Part shown: positions 45,366 through 56,228 of the stretch, in pieces
Numbering within the stretch: position 1 is the first letter of the stretch
How the letters are laid out: each line of letters begins with the position of its first letter
NCBI GenBank assembly: GCA_949130495.1
Contig: OX422211.1
Coordinates: 445,664,219 to 445,728,218 of the forward strand
Source: Sambucus nigra
Taxonomy: Eukaryota; Streptophyta; Magnoliopsida; Dipsacales; Adoxaceae
DNA length: 64,000 nucleotides
Reading direction: 5' to 3'
Made by a program: the position numbers and the translations under genes
Notes under the pieces: generated by a model
Told to the model about the DNA's origin: nothing
What the model saw: the letters and a program-made list of their open reading frames with translations, nothing else
Databases searched by the model: none

Positions 45366-46442
45366 GTGAATTGCCTCCCATTTAAACTCCATGTTCTTTC
45401 ATAATAGCTGCATCAACGGATGTGTTATTTTGGCTAATCCAGGCACAAATCTCCTAAGGTAGGAGACTTTATCGAGGAAACTCTTTATCTCTATCGCCGT
45501 TCTTGGACATGGCATTTCCAAGATCGCCCGTTGTTTGTCCTGGTCCATCTGCACCCCTTATCGATCAACCACAAAGCCTAGGAAATTCTCGCTTATCACC
45601 CCAAAAATGCACTTCAGCGGATTCATCTTTAATTTAAACTTCCTGCAACGGGAAAACACCTTCCTCAAATCGTTCAGATGAGACTCCTCCTTCCTCGACT
45701 TGATGACCAAGTCATCCACATAGAATTCCACAAACCTATGAAAGAGGTCATGGAAAATGGTCATCATTATTCTCTGGTAAGGCGCCCCAGCGGTCTTGAG
45801 TCCAAACGGCATCACCCTGTACATCAAGTTGCCTAACAGGGTTCAGAACGCTATTTTCTCCGCATCCACGAGGCCCATCTTGATCTGGTTATCCCCTACA
45901 TACCCATCTATGAAGCTATACATCTCATGACCTGCCATTGCATCTATCAGGATATTGATGGAGGGTAGAGGGAACTCGTCTTTGAGGCAGGTTCTATTAA
46001 AATCTCTGAAGTCCACACAGATCTGTTTTTTCTCTTGCTTCCCCACTGGGACAATACTGGATAACCAAAGTGGGTGTTATATCGGTGTAATGAACCCTGT
46101 CGTTAGTAAGCGTTGAACCTCTTCTTTGATCTTCAAATCTAACTCAGGCTTGTACGTTCTTGTTACCTATTTTACTCGAATGGTTGAAGGCATCACGTTC
46201 AACTTATGACAGCTTACTTCCTCAACTAGCCCCTCCATCTCTGTGTACTTCCACGCGAAGACGTCTATAAATTCCCGAATCAACTTAATCAAGGCCTCTC
46301 GTTTCTCTTTACTGAGACCCTTTGAGATGAAGATGGGCCTTGGGTCTTCTTCTTCTTTTTCTAGGTTCAACTGCTCTAGCTCTTGTGCCTGTAGCTTCGG
46401 TCGATCCGACATATAATCTTGTTCCTCGGTGACTTCCTCCAT
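45366..46442 (-). pseudogene. B reverse transcriptase
   Basis: Three in-frame pieces (46442-46167, 46046-45843, 45827-45558). Motifs: LSKEKREALIKLIREFIDVFAW at the start, VDFRDFNRTCLKDEFPLP, MYSFIDGYVGDNQIKM, YRVMPFGLKTAGAPYQR, and the catalytic FYVDDLVIKS (YVDD intact). Then come CIFGVISENFLGF and thumb sequence to ~45366. Stops split the pieces (near 46164 and 45840), but the reading frame is shared with gag, protease and both RNase H domains. It copies element RNA into DNA. Confidence 0.92.
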
Positions 46443-46565
46443 AAATACCTATATGCTAGATTTGTCTATCGCCATACATTGTCCTCTTTGATCTACCAGA
46501 AAGCATTCATATATTGGGTCAACCTCATTGTCAGCTTCCTAGGCCACCCGTTCACACCGTTATAA

Positions 46566-47435
46566 TCAATACACCATCTTTCCTTGCTCGGTAACTACCT
46601 TCTTGCAATGTCTGCCGGTAATGGTGATTGCTTTCCTCTTCTTCTCTCTAGATGCTTTGGCCACTCTTTTTCCTGAGAACTGACTCAACACGCTTTTTCG
46701 TTGGACCTCGTGCTCCATCAGATCCACTCTGGGCCTCATCCTATCTTTGAGCTTCTTCGATATGCCTTGGGGCCGAGGGACCGCCTGGTGAGCTTCTTCG
46801 GTCATTACTCTTGCGCTGCTCGCAACCTCTTTACTGTGCTCGTTCAAGGGCCCCATTCTTTTTCTAATCGAGGGAACCCATGCTCCCTCCATTCTTCTTG
46901 TTAAGACCCGGTCGTCCTCTTCCAACTCCATATAAAATGCGACATCCACTAAGTGAGCTTCCTCAATAGCGAAGGGCCTCTTTATAGCCCTAATAGTCAC
47001 CTCCGTCCCCTTGATGTTTGCCTTAGTGCATTGGTGGTATGTAGAAGGAACTAGCCCTTGCTTGTGCATCCACACCCTTCCTATTAGCAGATGATAGGAA
47101 GTTTCACTCTCTATCACGTGGAACTTTATATGGGAACTCAAATTTCCCATCACAATCCCCACATTAACATACCCAATGGATTTGGAAGATTGGTTATCAT
47201 ACCTCGAAATTACCAAAGGCATGGGGACTAACCTTTCTTCTAGAATATTGGCTGCATGAAAGGAGTTAAATGGCATGATATTGATGGAAACTCCCCCATC
47301 CATGAGAGTCCTTGCAAAACTAACTCCATTGACACTGACAGTCACGTACAATGGTCTGTTATGAGGGAATCTCACAACCCTATTGGCATCGCTGAAGGTC
47401 ACCTCTGACAGGAACCTCCTTACCAACCTGGCCAT
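46566..47435 (-). pseudogene. B aspartic protease region
   Basis: An open frame of 289 residues. The retropepsin motif appears as LMDGGVSINIMP at about residue 44; D-G-G instead of D-T/S-G is usual in plant Tat elements. The flap/second half shows HLLIGRVWMH (residues ~117-126). The C-terminal third is basic and low-complexity (REKKRKAITIT). It processes the Gag-Pol polyprotein. It is in frame with gag upstream and reverse transcriptase downstream, separated by stops only. The plus-strand ORF 46701-46904 is a shadow. Confidence 0.88.
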
Positions 47436-49291
47436 GGGTCCCTTCCATTTCAGCTAAGGGACTGCGTCTTTCCTCGTAATATCTAATATCGCCTAGGTTA
47501 TTTCCAACCTGCTTTCTTTTGGAATCCCCACTTGGTTGAAGAACCAGGTGAACTTCGAGGATTTTGAAACTGCACAGTACTCTAGCCACGGATTTGCTTC
47601 CTCGCCTTCAACACTGTACACATCCTCCACGTCTTTGGTGCTTGCTTCATTGTAGGCCAAAAATATGTTAGCCATTCCGTTGGTACAGGTCTCCAAAGAT
47701 GCTTCATACTCTTCTATTTCTCCTCTCTCTACCTCTTCATCGTAGGCCACTACGAGATTGGCCCCATGTGCTGGCAGTGGGTTGTTATTGACATTTTATT
47801 TAGGGATTTGCAACATCCCTGCCTTGACGTACTTGATAATAATTCTTCTCAGTGTGAGGCAACTTTCTATTGGGTGCTGGATCCTCCTATGAACCTGGCA
47901 GTACCTAGGATCCGCCTTTGTTGCCACATCAGGTTCCCCAACGGGAATGTCTTTTGGTTCGTAGACTGTTTAACCTTGGACCATTGCGTTGTAATAGCTG
48001 ATATCCTCCTCCACTGTACAAGGCAATGGTGGTGGGTCCTCCCTATTTCTTTCGAACTTCCTCTTATTGTCCTTTTTCGGTGCCTTTCCCCCGTCTCCTC
48101 CTTCGGTGTACCCTACCCATGGGGGCTGAGACCTCCCCCCCGTGGGTTGCATCGGCTGCCTAAACTTCATGGGCACCACCATCGGATTGGGCCGCACCAC
48201 CAACGAAATATTCCTCGTTGCTTTTAAGAATGCCGAAAAAGTTCCCTCGCGCGTTTCATTGATGAGATGGAAGATGTACTCAGGAAGCAACCCCTCAGCG
48301 CAAATCTGCAATAACTTAGACTCTTTGGCTTCCTCTCTCACATCAAGGGATCTTTCCCTGAACCTTCGAACATAGGCCACCACTTCTTCCCCAGGTCGTT
48401 GCTTCTCCCTACCCAGTTGGGTCAAAGTAAACTCATCTTCTGCCAAAAAGAACTTTTGGACAAACAACACATGCATCTCCTCCCACGTAGAAACATTCCT
48501 AGGAGCCAAATGGGAATACCATGTATATGCTTTAATGGTTAAGGATTTGGAAAACTCCCTCAAACGAAGTTTCTTATTATTGTAATGTGCCCCCAATTGT
48601 TCGATGAAGCGCTTGATGTGCTCCTTCGCATTCCCACCTTTTCCCGTGTATTTTTCAAAAATAGGAGGAATATAGTCCTTCAGTTATGGCTCATCGTTGT
48701 ACTTCTAAGGATACGGTGTTCGAAAGTCATCATAAATCGAAGCCACCTCGCCAGCAGATTGTGAGGAAGCCTGCATGAACTTCAGCATCTCCTTTTGCAT
48801 CTCCTTTCTCATTTCTTCCATGGGTGATGCCGCTGGGGCAACAACCAATGGCACCATGGGTTGGGTGCCCGTTGCAGCTGGCACCAACATCACAGCGAGG
48901 TCCATTGAAACTCCCGAGGTTCCCACTGCTGGATTCATAACAGAGGATATGCTTGCTGGGACCGTTCCCGCAACACCTGCACCTGGTGGGGCCGTTGGAG
49001 CTACCCCTGGTGTTATGAAGGTATTAGCCTCCAATCCTCCCAGCATAGTTGAAGCTACTGGAGTTTGCAAAAACTCATAAAACTTGTTCATGAGGAGCGC
49101 GACCTGAGTGGGTCCTAACCCCGAACTCTTGGAAGCTTGTGTCACCCTCGGAACGCCTGACGTCATCAGAATCGAAGGTGCCTCCACTCGGGGAGCCCCA
49201 TCCCTTAGGGCCTCCAGTTCCCTCGTAGCTTGTTCTTCATTATGTTGGATGTCATCAAAGTTGAGCCTTCGATTAGCATTACCTGCACCAT
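47436..49291 (-). pseudogene. B gag
   Basis: The same frame runs from ~49187 to ~47490 with stops near 48702, 47967 and 47790. The N-terminal part is Ala/Pro/Val-rich with EEMRKEMQKEM; the capsid part has YIPPIFEKYTGKGGN, HIKRFIEQLGAH, LREFSKSLTIKAYTWY and FVQKFFLAEDEF. The nucleocapsid knuckle CQVHRRIQHPIESC (near 47860) is a C-X2-H-X4-H-X4-C pattern. The start is placed near 49291 by comparison with C (56229); relative to C a small indel throws the first codons out of frame. Gag forms the virus-like particle. Plus-strand ORFs (47766-48375, 48775-49338) are shadows. Confidence 0.9.
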
Positions 49292-49313
49292 ACTCCTTAC
49301 TTAGAAGAATGCC

Positions 49314-49331
49314 TCCCCAGCGGAGTCGCCA
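49314..49331 (-). other. B primer binding site
   Basis: On the minus strand it reads TGGCGACTCCGCTGGGGA, two bases inside the 5' LTR end (49334). The same form is found in C (56189) and D (62286). The primer tRNA is probably Arg, as reported for Ogre-type elements (from memory, not checked). Confidence 0.85.
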
Positions 49332-49333
49332 AA

Positions 49334-50557
49334 TGTAAGATGGTACTTTAGATTATATATGGAGGCGTAACCCCTATTTGATTATGGTATTGTTAAGATA
49401 ACTTGGCCAAAGCTTTGTATTAATGATAGGACACACAAACACAAACCCAATGAAGATAAACTCAGTTTAAACTCACAAAACTCTTGTGTATAACTCAGGA
49501 AATAGTAATGAATCTTAAAAGTAACTTATCTAGAGGGATAGGGAAGTAAGCACCCTAGATACACCTTGGTAGGCACGTAAAAACACACCTATTACCCTCA
49601 AGAATCTCTGTCAAGTATTGAAAGCTTTGTAATAAGTAACAATGGTGTGTGGGGAAACCCTCTGGTTTGCAATAACTCCCTCTTTTTTGTATTCTCTCTA
49701 GTAATAACTCCTTAAACTTCTCAAAATATCATCTGAACTCTCTAAAAATATCTCCCTTTCCTCAAAAGGTGGTTGGGGTCCTTAAATATCCCCCCACACC
49801 ATCCACGAGGAAACTTAGTCATTAAAGACTATATAAGACATCCCTCATACTTTATGTCACGACATTAAATGCCTGATGCACTAGTTGTCTCCATGTCATA
49901 AACATTAAATGCCAAGACATGCCTTTTTTCAATCCACTATGTGTCAGGGGGCTGTTATAGCAGAGGTGGCTCACCTACTGCCTGACAACCCCAAATACCA
50001 CGGTGGTTTACTCAAGTGCAGGTTTGACATTGTTTAGCTAGCTATTGACATCACCTACAGTAGATGTGACATTAAGTAGAGTGTTGTTTGGTTCATAACT
50101 CAATGCCCGATGGAACTCCAAGCTGCCCCGCCTGAGGTTCCACGGTCAGGGTCCTTCGGTATTTTACCGGGTGTATCTAAGATGGTCAGGACAAGCCCCA
50201 ATGGTTCCTCACTTCTCAATCCTCCAAACTAAGTCCCTCTAAAGTTTCCATGGCGAGGTCATTCGATAGAGCATGAAAGATCTCCCAGGCCCTGCCAAGA
50301 CTGGTCTCTCGCGAGTACCGCTTAACCTCACACAAACTCGTTATTATTCTCGTTACAACATTACAACTATTATAACTTACAGTCAACATAAACAAAGATA
50401 CAATCTGACTAACACAACAAGCTAAAGTATGAGTTGCCACGCCAAGATGCCTCACTGAGTTGCCACGCTTGAGCTACCTCGGTTACTTAATCTCAAACAA
50501 TATTGCCAATTAAGGAATTATCCCTAATCTCAGGATTACCTCCAAGCCCCCTCTACA
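49334..50557 (-). repeat. B 5' LTR (1224 bp)
   Basis: Plus-strand ends TGTAAGATGG and CCCCTCTACA, in sense TGTAGAGGGGG...TCTTACA. A TATA-like GATATTTAAGG (minus strand) lies at ~49781-49791. Same length as the 3' LTR. The minus-strand ORF 50216-50455 is the counterpart of the one in the 3' LTR. Confidence 0.93.
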
Positions 50558-51380
50558 GATACGTCAAAATGTCTAGCTGACCTTACAATGTCAGTGTAAG
50601 TTATGCCTATCTAGGTGTAGAGAGAACCTAGTGTGATGGCAGTCAGGGGAATTTTGACCCCCAAAGGCATCCAAACGACAATATTGATTAAATCCCTCCT
50701 TGGGCAGTCATGTGGTCTCTGGGATAAGAAAATTCTAGATCGACAAATAATATGTAAGTTGGTAGCTAAAGGGTAGTCTCAAAACCGTCCCCAGTGGGGG
50801 GCAATACACTATCTTACTTGCCCTTAGGATTGGCCTTGGCAATTTTTCTCATTTTGGCAGCAGATTTATCTTCCACAAAGTAGAAGTACCGAATTACCTC
50901 ATCGAAAATGGCCTTGTTTGATCGTCCGATGCACTTCTTATAAACCTGGTCCAACACCATTATTTTTTTCACCTCCTCTTTAGAGGTAGATTTATCAAAG
51001 AAAGTTTCATCACCGACAACATCAAGACCTAGGACCTCACACACATCCTCTAAAGTGATGGTAAATCTACCCCTCCCTGCCACAAAGGTGTGGGGCATGT
51101 AGATCCATCGAGAAACCATTAACCTCAAAGCATCATTTATTTTGATCAATGTTACGTCGCCGAACCATATGGTGCATGACAAACAAACCTTGGATAAGAT
51201 ATGGGCATACATGACGTGAATGTACTCTGTACATGATTCCAATCCTTTGTATGAGCCACTTGGAGACTCAAATTCCATGTTTGAAAAGGGTAAATCTCCA
51301 CGTTCTATTATAATCGTGGTTACATCGGCACCGGGGATGTTCGACCACTCATGATTTTCTTAATTTTCTTTCTCCAATAA
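50558..51380 (-). pseudogene. E antisense PMD gene, 5' part
   Basis: Frame 51278-50814 encodes LRLMVSRWIYMPHTFVAGRG and FTITLEDVCEVLGLDVVGDE, then VYKKCIGRSNKAIFDEVIRYF. These match the PMD of B residue block by residue block (VSRW..THTF.A..G.FT.TLEDVCE.LG). The frame is open upstream of the Met at 51278 to about 51360 (ENHEWSNIPGADVT), so the start may lie further up. After 50814, decayed frames still show LPTYIL and PLTAITLGSLYT, the latter nearly identical to B's LPLAAITLGSLYT, just before B's insertion at 50557. The gene resumes at 37517. Several stops and shifts are present, so it is not functional. Confidence 0.8.
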
Positions 51381-52304
51381 ATGGGGAGTACCTCTGGCGA
51401 TTTAAGTATTAGGGTGAGCCCTAGAAATGGTCCAAAAAGGGTATTTGATACAAAAAAAGGAGCAGAATGGTGTTTGCACCACTGAGCTTGGCGAGGAAGG
51501 GTATTAGGAGAAGCTCTCCTAGAAGAAGGAGTGGTTTTGGTGATAGCTTCTATATCAATAGTGGTTTGAAAGGAACAATGATGAATAATGAGAGTAAGGG
51601 ATAAAAGGGATGGAGAAATAGGCAACTACGTCTTTCCTATAGCAAAAAATTGAAAAATATGAATTTTCTCTCTCTAAAAAGCTCTGGATATGTAAGTTAT
51701 TGAAATTAAAGGATTAACAGAGAAGGCGCTCCCTTTTTAATAAGGGGAAATGGGTATTAAAACGGTAGGACGTGATGTTCACGCGTGCGTGGCTGCGCGT
51801 GACCACACAAAGGTAATCATCATGCTCTGTTAAAATCTGCATAGAGGTAGTTCGTGTGAAAACTATGCTCTATCCCTGAGTTGCCACGTGTTATGGTGTG
51901 GGAAAATGGACGGATGTATTTAATACGATAAGACTGATCGATGATGACCCCTTTGAGGCTAAGTTAGGATTTGTGATTCCTTGGGAACATAATATGTTTT
52001 GGGGGAAATCTGGAAAAAAAATAATTTCATAAGTGTGAACATGAAAGTTTAAAATTACTTGAGAAGGTACCCCAGCAACTCAAATTATCAGGGAAATTAT
52101 AAAAATGCTTGCTCGAGAAAAATGTTCACTCTAGTATATATTCATGTGAACGCATTAGTGTTCACTAAAAATGATAACTCCTATTTGAATGAATGCTCAT
52201 TTGTATGAAATTTTTTATCTAACAAATATTTTCCCAGTAAATGGTTGTTCAAAATGTTTGATATTTTAGGTTAAAGGTCACTCGAAGGAGGATGAAGAGG
52301 CAAA
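51381..52304 (-). promoter_or_regulatory. Upstream region of E antisense PMD gene and E 3' flank
   Basis: No recognised protein. The minus-strand ORF 51320-51625 is out of frame with the PMD and low in complexity; I do not call it. A promoter for the minus-strand gene would be expected here by position. The segment near 51780-51810 is rich in GTGCGTGGCTGCGCGTG. A purine stretch GAAGGAGGATGAAGAGGCAAA (52283-52304) is the likely polypurine tract of E. Confidence 0.35.
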
Positions 52305-53540
52305 TGTAGAGGTAGGTTAAATCTAATGGTTGATTAAACATTAATCAAGCTAGCTAAAGTGGATTAGTGGATGATCAAGTAATAAGAATAAGCAAAAGGT
52401 TTGTCGGTAAGAATTTCACTCGAAGACACTCCCACAACAAGCAAGCATGTTCAAAGGAGATTTAAGAACATACTTGTAATACATACTTAGTGTATATTTG
52501 TTCTCTCTTGTCAATATTTGGGATATGTTGTAATAGTACTGAGATTATTATGTACCTACAAAGGACCACGTCTGGCAAAATAGGGGATAACTTTCATGCT
52601 TAATCCACTGATCTCATTTAGGGAATCTCACAGGTACTAGGTTTGGAGAATTTAAAAATAACACAATGTTGGGAAATAACCCCAACCTCTTTGGTACACT
52701 TAGGCAAAACCCTCTCTGATATGATCAAGTTAGTTCTCCAAAAATCTTCCCCCCCGATCATGGGACCTCACTTGAGGGACCTTGTCAAAGTTGTTCGTTC
52801 GAGAAACCTTTCACAAAGAAACCTCATCCAAACAAACACATACAAAGTAAAGTTACTCGAGGAACCTCATTAATCATTTGATTGACAATACAACATATAT
52901 TATTGCTACTATTTAATATCTTTTATGATGTCATGCTTTCTGACATTTGGGATCTCAAGAAAACTGGTACTTGAGTGGGTTCATTCTTTGGACCGACGAC
53001 CCATTTGGAAAACGTACCATCAGCCCTCACAAAGGAAACCTTTGTGACAACTTGTCACATCACAATTAATCTGAATGACATTATGATAGCCCGAATAGTA
53101 TTCCCGCCCCAAAAAAATATCTCATGCATTTAATACACCACCTTTTGCATTAAATGCACAATATTTTTGGAGTTTAATGTGGGCTCAGAGCATTTAATGC
53201 GGGTAACGTCGCCTGAATGACCTTCCATTACTACAAATACTTTCACCAATCATTTGTTTCCAGAATCTAATCTTGAATCCTGATACATGATTTCTCTATA
53301 CCTAAGTGCATTATGTGAGATATTATCATTGAGTTTATCCTTTTGTTCTTAAGTTCTCGATTAGTATTTATTACTAATCAATTCACTTATTAAGTCACTT
53401 TAAGGTTTCTTCCTTGCCTTTATTGCATCAAACTACTTGTTCTTTCTGCATCCAACCATGTTGGTAGATGAGATTCATTTCATTTATTGTGTTGTCAGAG
53501 AATTTATGTTCTAAATGCTCATTGAATACAATTTGTTACA
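52305..53540 (+). repeat. E 3' LTR (right end uncertain)
   Basis: It begins TGTAGAGGTAGG after a purine tract; the first ~220 bp match 33030-33257. I place the end at TTGTTACA (53540), giving ~1236 bp, close to B's 1224 bp and with a CA end. No partner copy of the 3' part survives in the window, so the end is not confirmed. Confidence 0.5.
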
Positions 53541-55088
53541 TTTAGGCCATTTATTGCAAGTATTGAAATCATTTATTGCAAGGCAAAGGAATCCGCTATT
53601 GTTTACGTATTAAATATCATTCTAAAGAGGTTAGGCCTCGTTGATAACTAATCATATTTATCAAACCCATATCTCACACTCTTAAATTAGATTAATAAAA
53701 TAATCTCACCACTGCAACATTTACCTTACAATCCATGAGGGGTCATATTACTAAACAATTACAAAACTAATTTATAATCAACAATTCTCCTTATCCCATT
53801 TAAGTATAGACAATATAGTCCACCTTTCATAACTTAAATTTATTCAAATTGTATCCCCTAATATGCTTTTGAGGCCCATAGAAACACCTACTAGCTGTCC
53901 TACTATATCATGAGTAAATATTAACACTATACATAATACCTCCATCTAACTTATGTTTTAAGCAAACTATATTAACCTTCACAATCCCAAAACTATGATC
54001 TCAGATTGCAAATCACCCGCTCTAAACCTATATCCTAAGGTAAGTTCAACCTAGAGCTTTAATACCAAGTTGTCACATCCCAAATTATGGCCGTGAATTA
54101 TTAAAATATTATAAATTTAAATCATGCATAATTAATTCCATAACTCAAATTTGACAAAGATTTTGTGTTATTATAAAAATAAATAGGTAATTTTGAATTC
54201 AATGATAGACCATAATTTGACATGCAACTTATTTGACCACCTAATCTCCTACATTTGGGGTATTAAGAGCAACTATAAGCACAATAAAATTTCTCCCATT
54301 ATAATAATTGTCTTAAGGATACTACATATCAAGACAACATAAATTACAAATGAACACTAAAATAAAAATAAAAAGAGTTCTCCTCTTATACACATATTTA
54401 TATAAGATTTAATAAAATCAACTAACTCTAACATTGCCACCACTTGAAAAAAATATTTTGCATAGCATCATGAGTAAATTAACCCGGTGAGAAAAATCTT
54501 CCACTTAAAAATAAACTCTAAATGTACCAATATCAACTAATATAATCACCATATCACGAACTCATAATATGTAACTAATCATCAGTAAGCATATGACCAC
54601 GTGAATAATAACACATTTCTCATTTAAAATCTCTTACGATACATAGGTCTCTAATGTCCATGTGCAAAGTTAAATAACTCAATGGACATGTATACTAACA
54701 ACTCCTAGTATACAATGCCCTGCAAACATATGCATATTTCATTACCTTTCGACAACTTTTGGTACTATAGACTATTTCATTGCACTAATTGTAAGATTAT
54801 CTCAATCCTGGATTACTCAATATAAACCACAAGTTCAAAAACAACAATAATATATGTTAATATGATCAAAACATAAAATAACGGACAAAGCCGTCGGTAT
54901 AGCCAACTTATATATACCCTTCAACTACATAGATAAAATTAATCATAAATGCATTTATCATGAGAATCGATAATAATATAACAATTTAAAGGCGCATAGG
55001 TACTAGTCACCTATCAAATAAAAATACTTTGGAACAAAATCATAATATAGTCCTTAATTTTCTCCTCACAAGAAATAAACTATAATAG
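53541..55088 (-). mobile_element. F: chromovirus-like LTR and primer site, truncated
   Basis: On the minus strand the LTR end GGGATGTGACA (54081-54071) is followed after two or three bases by TGGTATTAAAGC (54067-54056), a primer site with two changes from TGGTATCAGAGC. The LTR occupies 54071 to at least 55088, where element C begins. The interior (54055 down to ~53541) has no readable protein. The 53660-53740 segment resembles 32935-33029. Confidence 0.55.
54056..54067 (-). other. Degenerate primer binding site of F
   Basis: TGGTATTAAAGC on the minus strand, next to an LTR end GTGACA. It differs from the initiator-Met form at two positions, both C-to-T or G-to-A. Confidence 0.55.
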
Positions 55089-56186
55089 TGTAGAGGGGGA
55101 TTGAAGGTAATCCTGAGATTAGGGATAATTCCCCCATTAGCAACAGCGTTTGGGATTAAGAAACCGAGGCAGCTAAGCATGGCAACTCAGCGAGTTACGA
55201 TTGTAATGATGTAACGAGAATAATAATGATTTTTAGTGTGAGGTCAAATGGTACTAGCGAGAGACCAGGCTTGGCAGGACCTGGGAGAGATTTCATGCTC
55301 TATTGAATGATCTCGTCGTGTGAACTTTAGAAGGACTTGATTTGGAGGATTGAGAAGTGAGTCACCGTTGGGGCTTGTCCGACCATCTTAGATACTCCTG
55401 GTAAAACACTGAAGGACCATGACCGTGGAACCTCGGGGGGAGCAGCCTTGAGTTCCATCGGGCATTGAGTTGTGAGCCAAACAAACCTCTACTTAATGTC
55501 ACATCCACTTTATCTGATGTCACTAACCAGCTAGGCAATGTTAGACCGGCACTCAAGTAAACTACCATAGTATTTGGGGCTGTCAGACAGTTGCTGAACC
55601 ACCTCTATGACAAAAGCCCCCTAACACGTAGTGGTTAGGCAAAAGGCATGTCTTGGCATTTGATGTTTATGGTGTGGAGACAACTAGTGCATCAAGTATT
55701 TAATGTTTGTGACATAAAGTATGAGGGATGTATTTCATAGGCATTAATGGCTGAGTTGCCTTGGGGCTGGTGTGGGAGGCTATTTAAGGACCCCAACCAC
55801 CTCTGAGGAGATGATCCTTTTTGAGAGTTCATAAGTGATCACTAGAGAATTATTACAAACTGGAGAGAGTTTACTCACCCACCATTGTCATTTATTACGA
55901 AGCTTTTAATACTTGACATAGGTTCTTGAGGGTGGTTGATGTGTTTTGGCTGCTTGCCAAGGTGTATCTAGGGTGCTTACTTCTCTCTCCCTCTAGGTAA
56001 GTTACTTTTAAGTTCATTATTACCTTCTGAGTCATACACGAGAGATCTGTGAGCTTAAACCGAATCTATCTTCATTAAGTAATATTTGAATGTCCTACGG
56101 CTAATCAATAGTGTTGCTATTTAACTTATCATTACCATACTCAAAAAGGGGTTACGCCTCCATCTTATCTAAACTACCCTCTTACA
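55089..56186 (+). repeat. C 5' LTR (1098 bp)
   Basis: TGTAGAGGGGGATTGAAGG...CCTCTTACA. Similar to the reverse complement of B's LTRs, including ATCCTGAGATTAGGGATAAT near the start. TATA-like GCTATTTAAGGACCCC at 55779-55794 is conserved with B. The minus-strand ORF 55362-55568 is a shadow. Confidence 0.9.
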
Positions 56187-56188
56187 TT

Positions 56189-56206
56189 TGGCGACTCTAC
56201 TGGGTA
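56189..56206 (+). other. C primer binding site
   Basis: TGGCGACTCTACTGGGTA, two bases after the LTR end. One or two bases differ from the B and D forms. Confidence 0.85.
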
Positions 56207-56228
56207 GGCATTCTTATAAGAAAGGAGT

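Larger units (their letters stand above)
37518..50557 (-). mobile_element. Element B: 13.0-kb Tat-lineage gypsy retrotransposon
   Basis: Minus-strand order: 5' LTR (50557-49334), primer site, gag, protease, reverse transcriptase, RNase H, a second archaeal-type RNase H, integrase (ending 42434), then an oppositely oriented PMD gene (39316-42158), a purine tract and the 3' LTR (38741-37518). Both LTRs are exactly 1224 bp. Flanks GAGAC (37513-37517) and GATAC (50558-50562) match at 4 of 5 bases. The dual RNase H marks the Tat lineage (established knowledge). The element interrupts the PMD gene of E. Most of gag-pol is in one frame with many stops, plus one shift before integrase. Confidence 0.92.
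33030..53540 (+). mobile_element. Element E: Tat-lineage gypsy remnant, split by element B
   Basis: Parts in order: a 5' LTR scrap (33030-33257), the integrase C-terminus (33258-33754), an antisense PMD gene (37517-34028 and 51278-50558), and a 3' LTR (from 52305, end near 53540). Everything from primer site through reverse transcriptase is deleted. Element B lies between 37518 and 50557, flanked by GAGAC/GATAC. Its pol end and antisense gene are homologous to those of B, so the two are relatives. Right boundary uncertain. Confidence 0.7.

Noticed and set aside
55362..55568. Minus-strand ORF in C's LTR
   Set aside because: LTR sequence; the similar frames in B's LTRs (38399-38623, 50216-50455) are on the sense-equivalent strand and differ, so no shared protein.
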